A stretch of 64,000 nt of DNA. Origin: Antilocapra americana (lineage: Eukaryota; Chordata; Mammalia; Artiodactyla; Antilocapridae). The stretch is from assembly GCA_007570785.1 (NCBI GenBank), contig ML664175.1:5737294-5801293 (forward strand). Direction: 5' to 3'. Both the position numbers and the translations under genes were made by a program. Below, one piece after another: positions 1 through 27,800 of this stretch. The notes beneath the pieces are model-generated. The model ran no database searches, was not told the DNA's origin, and saw only the letters and a program-made list of their open reading frames with translations. Each line of letters begins with the position of its first letter. Position 1 is the first letter of the stretch.

Positions 1-14988
<14,988 letters not shown>

Positions 14989-15369
14989 CTGGAAAAGAGG
15001 GAGAGAAAAAAAGGGAGGTGTGTGTATGAGAAAAATTTCACAAATTAAGAAACAACCTTTAACAAGCTCTTTAGTCTTATTTCTTGGACATTTCATAGCA
15101 ACTGAAAGTATTATACAACAGTCCTAAATATTTTATAATGGTCTGCAAATTTTTACTTTCTACTATTTGTTCATAAAAGAAACTTTGTATTAGACTTTAA
15201 TAAACTTTGTATTAACATGGTAGTTAGCATAGATGTAAAATCAACTTCTTGAGCTGAAGGCAGAACAGAGAGCAGAGAGCAGAGAGTTAGATAAAGTGAG
15301 TTGTTAGACAAAGTGTGCATCACCCTCCCATGCAGCTTCTATTTTCTTTCTTTCCTTTTTTCCTCCTTT

Positions 15370-15480
15370 CTTGGCCATACATGTGGCATGTGGGATCTTA
15401 ATACCCCAATCAGGGATCAAATCCTCACCCCCTGCATGGGAACCACATAGTCTTAACCACTGAACCACAAGGGAATTCCA
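15370..15480 (-). mobile_element. CHR-type SINE fragment
   Basis: Reverse orientation: CAGGGATCAAATCCTCACCC and CACTGAACCACAAGGGAATT, the head of a cetartiodactyl tRNA-derived SINE. Confidence 0.75.
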
Positions 15481-15604
15481 CAATACATGTTTTTGTTGAT
15501 TGACTTTTTAAAAAAAAGAAAGAAAAAGAGATAGAAAAGGGGGGAAGGGATGTGTGTGTGTGTATAAGAAAAGCCAATGGAAACAGCTTTTTAAAACCTC
15601 GTCT

Positions 15605-15730
15605 TGGGACTTCCTTGGCAGTCCAGTGGTTGAAGCGCTGCTCTTCCACTGCAGGGGACTTGGGTTCGATTTCTGGTCGGGGAACTAGGATCCTGCATAC
15701 CACAAGGTGTGGCAAAAAAAAAAAAAAAAT
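15605..15730 (+). mobile_element. CHR-type SINE, short form with poly(A)
   Basis: GGGACTTCCTTGGCAGTCCA head, GGGTTCGATTTCTGGTCGGG box, GTGTGGC and an A15 tail. In opposite orientation to the fragment at 15370-15480. Confidence 0.82.
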
Positions 15731-15934
15731 TAACTCATCTTCCTGTTATCATGGTGGTTGCTCAGACCTGTACATGCAAATAAAGTCTATGCAGTTAATT
15801 TGTAACCTTCAGTTTATTACAACATGCTGGGTCAACATCAGCTCATTTATTTAATCAGTAAGAAAGTGTCAGACAATAGATTTTTCTGAACAGACATGGA
15901 CACAATTGATCTTTGCAGTACAGTATTTTAATCC

Positions 15935-16142
15935 TGTTGTTTAGTTTATAGGTTGTGTCGACTCTTTTGTGACCCCACGGACTGTAGCCCACCAGGCTCC
16001 TCTCTCATGGGATTTTCCAGGCAAGAATACTAGAGTGGGTTATCATTCACTTCTCCAGGGGATCTTCCCGACCCAGGGATCGAACCCACATCTCCTGCAC
16101 TGGCAGGTGGATTCTTTACCACTGAGTCACAAGGGAAGCCCC
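15935..16142 (-). mobile_element. Bov-tA-type SINE
   Basis: Reverse orientation: GACTCTTTTGTGACCCCACG, CAGGGGATCTTCCCGACCCA, ending TCACAAGGGAAGCCCC. Confidence 0.9.
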
Positions 16143-16409
16143 TTGTAGTGGATTCTATAATTTAAAACAAAAAATTCCTCCCCTCAAGATGAACTTCTGC
16201 AGTAAAGATTAAGAGTCAGAAAACCTGGAGCCTGACCCCAACCAAGTAAATGTGGTGTTGGTTCCCTGTAAGGAACACATCTCATTTATGAAACATTTGC
16301 CAGCCACAGATCCAGAGGTCACTGCCTGTCCACCCAGAAGTCAACAGACAGGTCACCGAAGGGAGGGCAGCCTTGAGGAAACAAGCATCTCATGCTAAAG
16401 GGGGGGGGT

Positions 16410-16600
16410 TCTTGCTGACTCAATCCTGGCTCCACTACTTGGGCAAGTGACTTCACCTCTCTCCATCTTTGCTTATCTGTCAAATAGGGATCTTAGAATC
16501 TGCCATCATGGGGATGGGATGTCAGGGGAGATCACCGCATGAGAGATGCCACATGAAGTATTTAGCTCAAGGCTGGAATACAGTGAGTGCTCCATGGATG
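16410..16600 (+). repeat. MIR-type SINE remnant
   Basis: ATCCTGGCTCCACTACTTGG, TTCACCTCTCTCCATCTTTG, CAGTGAGTGCTCCATGGATG in MIR order. Confidence 0.6.
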
Positions 16601-17894
16601 GTATACTGCCCTGTGAGAGGCTACAACAGCAGAAGTTGTGGCAGCAGGGAAAAGGAGGGGAGTGAGGATGAGGCTGGAGATGAGGAAAAAGCAGAGAGGA
16701 GTCTATGGCCACAGTTGAGATGAGATGAAATCCCATACTAAGGCAGTGCTGTGGGATGGGTTTGGCCCATGCTTCCAAAGGAGAGGCAACTGGACTTGGT
16801 GATGTTTGGGGAAGAGGGGAGGGAGGTGCCTAGGATGTCTCTTCGGTTTCTGTTTGGGAGGCTGAGGGGTCGGGCGCCACTGTTGGAGAGTCTGAGGACC
16901 AGGGGGTGAAGGTGGGAGGGGACAGCCATCATTGCCACACCAATTAATACGTGTTCCAGAGTGGGCCATGTCAGGGTTCAAAGAAGAGATCCTGTGAGCA
17001 TAAAGAGCTTTGGGGGCACTAGCCTGAATGAACAGAGTCCAAGTTGAGAGGGATGTATTTTGGGGCAGGTGGCAGTGGGGACACCACTGGAGGGGGATGT
17101 CTACCATGCAGGAGTCACCATGGGGCTGGGGAGAGACCAGGGAACTCATGAGTTGAAGTGGACTCCCACTGCCAAGAGGTGGCTGCAGAGTTCTTGAGGT
17201 CTCTAAGGAACAAAGGAGGAGAAGACAGTTCCCCAAGGACGAGGGACCCCAAGGGAATCAGCTACTGCCCACTGTGGAGTGCTGGCCCTGACCTCTCACA
17301 GACACGCAGGGAGGGAAGCTGGACATCTGTGTTACCATAAGGGAGATACTGAGGGATTAACAATGGCAAGGTCACTGATGGAGCCTCGATCTGTATGCAG
17401 AGGAACTCCATGACCCTTACCACAGAGCCAGCACCATCAAGCTGTTCTGCTTTGTCACAAAAAGAGTTAAAGGATGGGAAAGGGCCTGCCCACCAGGTAC
17501 TGGCCCAGGGTGGGGGCCTGGTAATGCTGCCCCCGCCTTCCCCACCCTTTGCCACTGCCCAAACCTGCCGAAGTGGCCAGTCACAAGGTTGTGCTCAGGA
17601 CTCCAAGTAATAGCATTAGGAAGCTGAGCCACGGGTTTTCAGCAGAGAGTGACGTCATTCAAGTGGATTATTCCAGCATTTGCACTTCTGCAAGTAGGTC
17701 AGAGAGAGAGCGTACAGCAGGAAAATCAATTAGGTTAAGAGACTGTCATCAAGCACTGGAGAAGAGGAAATAAGCTCGGAACAGAATAGTAGCTGCAGGA
17801 ATGGAAGATGAGAGGAACCCGAGGGACGAAGTGCCGAAGGAATAGAAGAATGACTAGGAATTATGGGAGATGGACTCCCACAAAGAGAGAAGTA

Positions 17895-18091
17895 GAAAAA
17901 TTGCCATACAGAAAGACAAATATCATATGATATCACTTACATGTGGAACCTTTTTTTTAAAGGAACAAACTTATTTATAAACAGAAACAGAGTCACAGAT
18001 GTAGAAAACAAACTTATGATTACTGTGGGATGAGGGGGAAGGATACATTGGGAGACTGGGACTGACATATACACACTACTGTATATAAAAT
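17895..18091 (+). mobile_element. L1 3' end, left part (interrupted by BovB)
   Basis: CAAATATCATATGATATCAC, GTAGAAAACAAACTTATGAT, 'actactgtatataaaat': ruminant L1 3' UTR. It resumes at 19628 after the BovB, with TATAAAAT at both junctions. Confidence 0.8.
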
Positions 18092-19627
18092 CAGTTCAGT
18101 TTAGTCACTCAGTCGTGTCTGACTCTTTGTGACCCCATGAGTCACAGCACATCAGGCCTCCCTGTCCATCACCAACTCCTGCAGTCCACCCAAACCCATG
18201 TCCATCAAGTCGATGATGCCATCCAACCATCTCATCCTCTGTCGTTCCCTTCTCCTCCCAGCATCAGGGTCTTTTCAAGTAAGTCAACTCTTTGCGTCAG
18301 GTGGCCAAAGTATTGGAGTTTCAGCTTCAACATCAGTCCTTCCAATGAACACCCAGGACTGATCTCCTTTAGGATGGACTGGTTGGATCTCCTTGCCATC
18401 CAAGGGACTCTCAAGAGTCTTCTCCAACACCACAGTTCAAAAGCATCAATTCTTTGGCACTCAGCTTTCTTTACAGTCCAATTCTCACATCCATACATGA
18501 CCACTGGAAAAACCATAGTCTTGACTAGATGGACCTTTGTTGACAAAGTAATGTCTCTGCTCTTTAATATGCTATCTCGGTTGGTCATAACTTTCCTTCC
18601 AAGGAGTAAGCGTCTTTTAATGTCATGGCTGCAGTCACCATCTGCAGTGATTTTGGAGCCCAGAAAAATAAAGTCAGCCACTGTTTCCCCATCTATTTGC
18701 CATAAAGTGATGGGACCGAATGCCATGATGTTAGTTTTCTGGATGGTGAGCTTTAAGCCAACTTCTTCACTCTCCTCTTTCACTTTCATCAAGAGGCTCT
18801 TCAGTTCTTCACTTTCTGCCATAAGGGTGGTGTCATCTGCATATCTGAGGTTATTGATGTTTCTCCCGGCAATCTTGATTCCAGCTTGTGCTTCATCCTG
18901 CCCAGCATTTCTCATGACATAAGTTAAATAAGCAGGGTGACAATATACAGCCTTGATGTATTCCTTTCCTAGTTTGGAACCAGTCTGTTGTTCCATGTTC
19001 AGTTCTAACAGTTGCTTCTTGACCTGCATACAAATTTCTCAGGAGGCAAGTCAGGTGGTATGGTATTCCCATCTCTTGACGAATTTTCCAGTTTGTTGTG
19101 ATCCACATAGTCAAAGGCTTTGATATAGTCAATGAAGCAAAAATAGATGTTTCTCTGGAACTGTCTTCCTTCTTCTATGATCCAGTAGATATTGACAATT
19201 TGATCTCTGGTTCCTCTGCCTTTTCTAAATCCAACTTGAACATCTGGAAGTTCTTGGTTCACATACTGTTGAAGCCTGGTTGGAGAATTTTGAGCATTAC
19301 TTTGCTAGCATGTGAGATGAGTGCAATTGCGCAGTAGTTTGAGCATTCTTTGGCATTGCCTTTCTTTGGGATTGGAGTGAAAACTGACCTTTTCCAGTCC
19401 TGTGGCCACTGCTGAATTTTCCATATTTGCTGACATATTGAATGCAGCACTTTCACAGCATCATCTTTCAGGATTTGAAATAGCTCAACTGGAATTCCAT
19501 CACCTCCACTAGCTTTGTTTGTAGTGATGCTTCCTAAGGCCCACTTGACTTCACATTCCAGGATGTCTGGCTCTAGGTGAGTGTGAGTGATCACAGCATC
19601 ATGATTATCTGGGTCGTGAAGATCTTG
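18092..19627 (-). mobile_element. BovB LINE, 5'-truncated
   Basis: Reverse-orientation BovB with reverse-transcriptase remnants: [50 protein letters not shown] and the C-terminal domain. The frame is broken by shifts. Flanked by 8-bp TATAAAAT repeats (18084-18091 and 19628-19635), so it inserted into the L1 3' end. The 261-codon plus-strand frame here is its antisense shadow. Confidence 0.92.
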
Positions 19628-19815
19628 TATAAAATAGATAATGAGTAAGTACCTACTATATAGCACAGGGAACTCAGTACTCTGTAGTGATCTGTAGGGG
19701 AAAGAATCTAATAAAAGTGTGGATATATGTATTTGTATAACTGATTCGCTTTGCTGTACACTTGAAACTAACACAAAATTATAAATTAGCTATATTCCAA
19801 TAAAAAATTTTAAAA
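19628..19815 (+). mobile_element. L1 3' end, right part
   Basis: CTACTATATAGCACAGGGAA, AACTGATTCGCTTTGCTGTA, and terminal TATATTCCAATAAAAAATTT: the last ~190 bases of a ruminant L1. Confidence 0.85.
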
Positions 19816-21089
19816 AATTGTCAATATTCCAAATCTGGAGAGTTTTCCCATACTAAATTTTATATTTTTTCACATTATAAGAGATGTACATGTTTCATTA
19901 TACATAATTGGAAATAGAAGGACATGAAGAAGGAAAATCTGTCATCTACATGCCTTGTCCTAACAAGTAACTGATCTCTGTTAGCATTTGGTTTTATTTT
20001 AGTATCTCCATAGGCATCTAGGTGTATACATTAAAAAATTGGAATTACATGCCATATGCAATTTTGAACTTTAGTGTTTAAGTTTAGTGTTTAGTGTTTA
20101 AGTGTGTTGCTTAATAGTATTTTCATCTTCGCATGCCATTGCATATTCTTGGAAAACACCAATTTTTAAATGGAGACCACAAGTCTTGAGTCGTATCAAC
20201 TGTAAATCATATTATATAGCTAGCATTTTAGATCTGGTTGGTTGAACATGAGCAAGCGACAAAGTAAACTTGGGAGATTATAGCATTTTAAAACTATAAA
20301 CGTTATACATGCTCATTGTAGAAAATTTGGAAAAATCAGAAAGGTATAAGGAAGAAAACAATCACCCATAATCCCATTGCCCAGAGAGACTCCATTTCAC
20401 ATTTTAGCTCTGCAGGAATAGAGTTTTAGGACCAGGGGTCCTACTGTTCATATGCACTCTTTACATCCTGGTATTTTCTCTTTAGTTTTTATAACATGGG
20501 CTAAATTTTAGTACAGTCTATTGTACTTATTGAAAATAATCATTTTTGTGATGAGGGAACTTTTCACAGCTAGAGCAAAAGCTTCAGTGGGCACTTTGAC
20601 AAGAAAAAAATAAAAATACCCCATTTTAACAAATTCTGACATGAGATTACTCTGCAGTAGGAGCTACCTAACCCTAAGCAAAGCACAAAATTTCTTTGAA
20701 ATGTTTCACTTAAATATACAGTTCCAAAAATTTTTACCAAATCGCTTACTACCCCATGATTATTTTTTTTAAGTCAGTGCCAAGGATAGAAAGTCAAAAG
20801 TGAAGGTCTCCATTACCTGCCTTACACTTAGTTCCCTGAGTTCGGAGGCTATTCTTCCAGAGTTTTCTGATGCCATAAAGCTTTGTTAGTTACATAAATG
20901 GAACTGTTAGCCTCTTGCTTTTTTACCTAACTTATTCTGTTACTGCTTACAGAGCTATCTGTTTTGTGGTAATAGCTTTAGTATTATTTTATACTATGGA
21001 GTGATGGAGTATTACAATTTAATAAGCCAACATCCTACTGTAGGATATGTAGGGTATCCCCAGTTTTCACTTTTAAAATTGTGCTTCAT

Positions 21090-22240
21090 TGACCCAATTA
21101 AAAAGGGCAAAATTACCCTCATACTTTGCAGGTGGGAATGTAAAATGTTGCTGCCTCTGTGGAAAACAGCTCGGCAGTTACTCAAGAAGTTAAACATGGT
21201 TGCTACCAAATGACCAAGCAGATTTACTCCTGGGCATATTCCAAGACCATCAAATACATGTGTGCACATAAAAATTTACACACGAGTATCTGTAGCAGCA
21301 TTTAAGCCAAAGAAGTGGAAACGACTAACATGTACATCAACTGAGGAATGAATAAAGAAAATGTTCATACAGTAGACTCTCATTTCGCAATTAAAAAAAG
21401 GATGAAGTTCTGATGTGCTACAACATGGATGAACCTTGAAAACCTTACGCTAAGTGAAATAAGTCAGATGCAAAAGGCCACAAATTATGATTCCATTTAT
21501 ACAATACATCCAGGATAGGCAAATGCATAGAGACAGAAAAGTAGAGTAGAGGTTGCCAACAGGTGGGAGGTAGGCGGTTGGAGTGACTGCTTAATGAGTA
21601 TGGGTTTCTTTTTAGGGGTGATGGAAATTTTCTAGGATTAGATAATGTAATTTGCCTTTGAAGATACTAAACCCACTGAAATGTATGCTATAAAATAGTG
21701 AGTTTTATGTTGTGTGCAACTGTATCTCAGTACAGATTGTTTTTAAGTGGGAAAAACTCGGATACTTAACAAACGCAGATATTCATATGGTCAGTAAACA
21801 GATAAAGAGGTGCTCAACATCATTAGGCGTCAATGAAATGCAAGTTAAAACACACTGTGAATCCACCACTTACCCACCAGAACACCTAAGAGTAAAAAGA
21901 CTGATGGCGTGAAGTGTGGGTGAGAATGTAGAGAACTGGACCACTTCAGCTGCTGAGAGAATAAACTGGTACAACCACACTGGAAAACTGATTGACAGGA
22001 TCCACTAAAGCTTCACAAACATATCATTTTACTCCTTGATATATACTCAACAGAAATGGATACTTACATCAAGAAAAAAAAAACCATGAATGTCATAATA
22101 GTTTTATTTTTAATAGCCTCAAGCTGGAAAAACCCAAATATTCGTAAATTTAGATAGATACATAAATTGTGATATATTCATCTAATAAAAAAGAATAAAC
22201 TGTTGATACACATGGCAATTAATGGGTGAGCCTCACAGGC
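21090..22240 (+). mobile_element. two adjacent ancient L1 3' fragments
   Basis: First copy to about 21740 (TGCAGGTGGGAATGTAAAAT, GCTAAGTGAAATAAGTCAGA, end GTGCAACTGTATCTCA); second from about 21745 (TGCTCAACATCATTAGGCGT, GGTGAGAATGTAGAGAACTG). Both are heavily diverged. Confidence 0.7.
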
Positions 22241-22798
22241 ATTAAAACTGTGTAATGTTTAGTGTTAGGAACCTCTTTCTATTCCGTATGCTGCACTCCA
22301 AGATTTATGTTGACATGTGAAGTGTTATGTAGGTTGGTTTTTAAAACTGATTAATTTGTAAAGATGCTTAATTTGCCCCTGATGTCAATACTAAATATAT
22401 TTTGAAAACAAAGTACCTATTTCAGAAGAAATACATGTGAAATGTGGAAAAATTAGAACATACAGATTAACCACCATAACATCCTTTACCTATACTCTCA
22501 CTCCCCAGAAAGACCCCTGTCAACAACTTGGTATGCACACATCTGAACACTTTTCTGAGCATTTAAGGAAGCCTGAGTACGCTAATGTTAACACATACAT
22601 ACCTTCCAGAGAGTCAACGCTTGGAACCGATCAGCAGAATGTGGAGAAGTTAGAGCTGCAGCTTCAAGGTGCTAAGGCAACTGCATGCGTCTGCCTAATC
22701 TCCTTATGGACTTTACAGCTCAGCCGCTCTCTTCCTTCCCACCTCCAGCTCTGTGTTCGCAGCTGGGGCACCAGCTGCAGATCGCATCACTCACTTAC

Positions 22799-23000
22799 CC
22801 CGTAGGCCTTCTGACCATCCACACTGCCAGGTTCCCTCAGAAACCCCGTGGACCAGTTTTTAGAGCTCAGTTCTCTGGTCTCTGCAAGAAGCAGAGTTTG
22901 GCAGGTTTGACCCCCGTGAATTCACACCCTGCTTCACTGAGTGACCCTGACATTTACCTGTTACTGAAGGCTAGCAGCAGCTCCTGCCTCTTCACAGTCC
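22799..23000 (-). other. candidate non-coding first exon of GNB5 long isoform (3' edge at 22799)
   Basis: On the minus strand a near-consensus donor GGG/GTAAGTGAG occurs at 22798-22797 in a GC-richer, apparently unique patch (about 22.6-23.3 kb). It lies 1.9 kb downstream of the MYO5C stop codon and upstream of the Gbeta5L exon, which has a splice acceptor and so needs an upstream exon. The 5' edge is arbitrary. No coding sequence is recognised. It could be a chance donor. Confidence 0.3.
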
Positions 23001-24149
23001 TCACCCCATCACTGTCTCACGTTTTGGCCACCCTGGCGACCTTCGGCTTTGTAGAATGGGTCAAGGCAGTGCGGTGAGTGCTCCCCTGTCCCTTTCTCCA
23101 CGCATACGCTTTCCAGGCTCTGCAGGTCCCCTTGTCTTCAAACAAGATCTAATCTTTTCCAAGACTGACCCTTACAAACCCTGCCACCTCCAGTAGGACT
23201 CTGCTCCTGAAGTTCCACTTGTTAGCATTGAGATGACCCTTTCTCCAGGAGCTCACAGAGTAGTGGAGGGAACAGCCAACGTTACTGTCCTATAGCCCAT
23301 GATGGGTGCTATAAAACAGACAGGAAGCTTGAGTTATGGGAGCCAAAAAGGAAAAGTGATGGGCTCTTTGTGGTGTAGGGGAGACCTGGAGGAGGCACGA
23401 AGGAGGCAATCCATGGGAATCAAAACCCAGTCAACTCTCTGCCAAGTAGCCCCTAATGCTGGCACAGTCTGGGAGCTACATGGAGACACAGCCGAAGAGG
23501 GCATATTTACTTCCTCACTAAAATATTTTATATATGTTTTATGAGGTGTTATGAATCTGTAACATTTCTAGCATCTTTAAGTATAACCCTTAAAGAAAAG
23601 CATAAACCTTGTGTACTTAGGAAAAATGTAATCTCCTGGCAAATAAGAGAATTTGACCCAGATCATGTGGTAATTTTATTGATTAAAATGTTACAAAGTT
23701 CTACTTCTCATTTCTTCATATGCAATATATCTGAGTGAACTAAATTAAATCATTTATGATATGAAAAGGCATTATTACATATTGGAAGGGTGATGTTGAT
23801 TCATCATCATGTATTATTTCTACTCCTGAGATATATGCCCATATAGAATCACAGCCGTGGCCTGTAACTTTGGGGAGACATGGAAGAGCACTGAGTCCAC
23901 AGGCTGGGAGTGCTTATCAAGTCATGTTTTATGCTCTGAAAGGAAGAAACAAGGAAGCCTGGGGGAACAAGGAATAGTCAGTTCCCACAAAACTTGGGAG
24001 ATTTCTCAAAAGAAGGAACTGACATAATTTTTCAGTTATTTTTTTAAGTCAGTGTATGAAAGATATTAAACAATGAAAAGTTATGGCAAATATGTTGGCA
24101 GAGGAAGTTTAATGAAATGTTCTTTTGGAGGAGATGACAAATGATGTGG

Positions 24150-24744
24150 GAGTTAGACTTGAATGATAATACTTTATGATTTATTTCATATTGAATAGTC
24201 TCTTAAAAATTAAAGGGGCCTGAAATAAATATTTTTTAACGCAGGAGCATCTTTAGTAAAAAGAGTTGGTGAAGTACCCCCACCATCATCAAGAAAGCGT
24301 GAGGGTGAGAGAATTTCTGATGGGTCATGTCAAATGGGATTATTTGAAAGACAATCCTGGAACCCATTTGCAGCTTCATAAATATCTGGGCTTCACATGA
24401 ACTTAGAAAACAGGATAAGCTGTGTCCCAAGAGTCTCACTCCCTCTGGGTGGACCCTTGTCACAAGATAGAGGCACCAGGCAGGAAATATGAGTATTGCA
24501 GGAATTCTAGTAAAATCTGGTTGAGATTCCAACCTCAACTGGTGTTAATTCTTACAAGATGACAGCGGCAGCACCATCACCATGAGCAAGAGGAAATGTG
24601 GCCCATTTGGGAGAATTCTTAATTTCTTCGTTAAATCACATTTCAAAGCATTTCCAGTTCCAATCAGGTGTAAGCCACTTCCCTCACATTTGAGCTTCAC
24701 TGAGCTTTTGAAAGAAAAAAGTGCACTTATGTTCTTTTCTCCTG
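24150..24744 (-). other. MYO5C: probable MYO5C 3' untranslated region
   Basis: Sequence downstream of the stop codon on the minus strand. The first canonical AATAAA on that strand that I noticed lies at 24185-24180, about 560 nt after the stop, so an end near 24150-24170 is possible; another lies at 23680-23675. The choice is a guess. No repeat is recognised in this part. Confidence 0.4.
24180..24185 (-). promoter_or_regulatory. candidate MYO5C polyadenylation signal AATAAA
   Basis: Exact AATAAA on the minus strand about 560 nt past the MYO5C stop. A second exact copy lies at 23675-23680. Either could be used; sequence alone does not decide. Confidence 0.35.
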
Positions 24745-24897
24745 CTATAACCTATTGAGAAAGCCAAGCTTAAAACTGCTGGGGATTTGGATCATTTCCA
24801 GAGCATGTGGGGAGGGAGTAAAAGGAAATGTGACTTGAAAGAGGTATTTGGTGTCCAACATCAGCTGTGATGAATCCTCTCGGCTGTTTAGGAGAGC
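24745..24897 (-). CDS. MYO5C: MYO5C last coding exon with stop codon
   Basis: 51 codons: [50 protein letters not shown] and TAG at 24747-24745. Acceptor CATTTCAG. The C-terminus closes the globular tail; the Phe-Pro-Phe and Ile-Gln-Ile-Pro motifs are shared with myosin Va. Confidence 0.97.
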   Translation of the reverse strand, partial: ALLNSREDSSQLMLDTKYLFQVTFPFTPSPHALEMIQIPSSFKLGFLNRL

Positions 24898-27800
24898 CTG
24901 AAATGAGAACCAGGGGAAAAATGAATGAGGAAATCAGTGCACTCTGCTGTGTTGCTGTCTGGAAGTCAAGAGTAAGGGAAACACAACAGTGAAAAACTCC
25001 TTTCAAAATCATGTGAGATAAAACACAAAAGGGCTTTTCAACAGCACAGCACAAGGTGAAACAGTCTATTTGGATCTTCCAGACCAGCTCTCGTGAAGAG
25101 AGAGAGCTGGTCTTTTTGCTCTTTTTCACTTCAGGAGTTAATTTCCCCCAGGATGGGCTGACTGTACATCGATCTAATTTCTATTCTTACCTATTCTCAA
25201 GGCATAATTCTAAGCTCATGAGTGGAGCTCAGTATTAAATTTTTATTGCATTCATAATTATTTTTAGCTCAGTGGTTTGCAAACTCTTTGGTCTCAGGAC
25301 CTCTTTAAAATCTTAAATTACTGAGGACCCCAAACAGCTTTTGTGTATGTGGTTAGAGCTATGGATATTTATCATATTAGTAATAAAACAATAATTTAAA
25401 ATACTTATTAATCATTAAAATAACAAGAAAAGCCCAAGACATGTTAACATATTTTTATTGAAAAATAACTCAAATTTGAAAGAAAATTTAAAAAAACTAC
25501 TGAGAAGTAGTATTGTTTTTTATAATTTTGTAAATCTTTTTAATGACTGACCTAATATGATAGGCGGAATCTTGTATCTGCTTCTGCATTCACCTGTAGT
25601 GATTTGCTACTCTGGTTGAAGCATGTGAAGAAAAGCCTGCCTCATACAGGTATATATTTGGAAAAAGGCAGACTTTGCAGATGCTCTGAAATTATCTCAA
25701 AGATCCACTCCTCCCCACCTCGCCAAAGACTCTTGAATGAAACTTTGAGAACTGCTGCCGTAGGGCACTGGGAAAGAAACTTTAGGGATTAAAATAAGAA
25801 AAAATGAGTACATAGTTCTCTGTTTCCATTCAGCCTCTGTTCCCTAGTCTACACTCAAAGACTGATGAGAAAGAAGACATGATGAAGGAATGTAGACTGT
25901 GAATCATGGTTTTGGTGTTTTCAGTCCCTTCCCAGCAGGGCTAAAATGGGTTCTGAAAACAGGCGGAATTTGACAGGGAAGATTTCTGCCACTTTTCCTG
26001 GGTGCCTCTCCTTTCTATATTTGGTACATGTACTTTAATTATGAGCTTCTATAGTGGTAATTAAATATCACTTTCTCATACTAAAAATTAAAAGGCACAT
26101 CTTAAGCATCTCACCTGCACTTTGCGAACGAAGGATGGAGTCACTCTTTTTTCAAAGTCATCTATAGGTGTGTATGAATTAAGAATCTTTATGATCTGCA
26201 AACAATGCATAAGATGGTATAAGTCCATGAAAAGGATAACTTTGTTCATGAAATGATGGTTCCAGTGGTCTGGGAACAGTTGGGAACCACAAGTGGTTCT
26301 TTAATACAGTAATTTGGCTCTAGGAACCATGTGTTATTTTTTCCCCCAAAAAGAGAAAACAAGCTGAGAAGAGCATAGATGGGAGCAAGGACATCATACA
26401 ATTAGATGACTGTGAGACAATTCCCCATTTCCAGCCTCCTTCTCCACTCCTACATCCTCTCCCCACGCACACATCTGTGGTTTTGTGGGCAAGGAATGTG
26501 CCATGCGTGCTTTCAGGTTTTCAAAGCCTAGAGTTAGTATTTAATAAATGCTTGTTAGATAAGTGGGTAGGCCATGGAGATATGTATGCTCCCCAAAGAG
26601 CACAGAGAGATGCAGATGCACCCCATGCCAGCTAAGCCAGGAAAGGGGATGCCAGCACATGATCTGCTGGTGAAGATCAGGGAGACACTGAACAAACCTG
26701 ATTACCTGCACAGCAGACAGGGAGGTACAGCGTTCGTAGATCTCCTTGGCATCACTGTCGGTGGTCTTCTTGACCTGCAGCAACCATGCTGCCTGTGAGA
26801 GAGGCTCCAAAGTTTCCTTGGCCAAGTTGTTCTGTAAATTCTTATCTTTAAGCCATTCTTCTAAGTAACTGATGTTGCACCTGGTGTAAAAGCCAGAGGA
26901 GCAAAGAACAGTGGGTGATCCATTTAGAACACGTCAGGGGAGGGTGTAGAGTGCCCCAGCATGTCCCAACATGATACCCGTGTTCACTGAGATCTTTAGG
27001 ACCATGTCCAGCAGTTTCTTCATTTGTAACAAGAGGGGGTTGGGCCAGATGATCAGCTCTCATGATCCATGATTCTAAGGATCATGATGGTCTAGGGTGA
27101 GTGGCCATAATAGCAATAAACTTTGGAGAAAATCTGAGCAAAGAACAGTGACTACAATAATTTATAAAATAATCTACTAATGTACCTTTAATAACAGATT
27201 TGAAAATATCTTAAAGGAAAGACTCATAATGATATCTGAAGAGGGGACTTAAACTGGTATAAAAATTGTTTGAACTCTTTTCCTAAAGTAGCAGAAAATT
27301 TCAACTAGTAGAAGGTTTTCTAAGTCCACTGGGGTTTTTATTCTAGTTTCTGTCATTTATTATCATAGGTTTATAAGTTAAGAGGCATGGGTTTTAATCC
27401 CACCAATCTGTTTTGGGGGCTGGAAAGCTACTCTACCTCTCTTGGTAAATCAGGGTGTTGAGAACACTCACACATTGCTAGTGAGAATGTAAATAGCACA
27501 GCTGCTAAGGAAAACAAGCATTTCCTCAGAATGTTAAACACAGAACTACCATCTGACCCAGCAACTCCGAACTGAAAGGCCCACACAAAAAAATCATACA
27601 CAAATGTTCATAGGAACATTAATCATTATAGTCAAAAAATGAAAACAACCCTAATGTTCACCAATTGGTGGACAGATAAATAAATTGTGGTCTATCTATA
27701 CAATAAGATGCTACTCAACAATAAAAAGGAGTGTGATCCCGACATGTGCTACTTCCTGGGGTGAAATATGAAAACATTATACTAAGTGAATGAAGCCATT

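Larger units (their letters stand above)
14989..24744. other. region between Gbeta5L exon and MYO5C stop codon
   Basis: Holds SINEs (15.4-16.6 kb), the L1/BovB nest (17.9-19.8 kb), AT-rich sequence with L1-like traces (19.9-22.3 kb), the candidate GNB5 leader exon (22.8 kb) and the MYO5C 3' UTR. 16.6-17.8 kb is purine-rich with no recognisable element; its 177-codon minus frame has no protein character. Confidence 0.6.

Noticed and set aside
16703..17236. 177-codon minus-strand open frame
   Set aside because: Pro/Ser/His-rich without domain character, no splice or start context, in non-conserved-looking purine-rich sequence.
18137..18922. 261-codon open frame on the plus strand
   Set aside because: It is the antisense of the BovB reverse-transcriptase region at 18092-19627, and a similar antisense frame appears at the BovB of 61.3-62.7 kb.
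24236..24538. 100-codon minus-strand frame below the MYO5C stop
   Set aside because: Lies in the presumed MYO5C 3' UTR; no domain and no in-frame link to the last exon.
25081..25118. stem-loop with T-run resembling a bacterial terminator
   Set aside because: This is mammalian nuclear DNA; such a hairpin does not act as an intrinsic terminator for RNA polymerase II.
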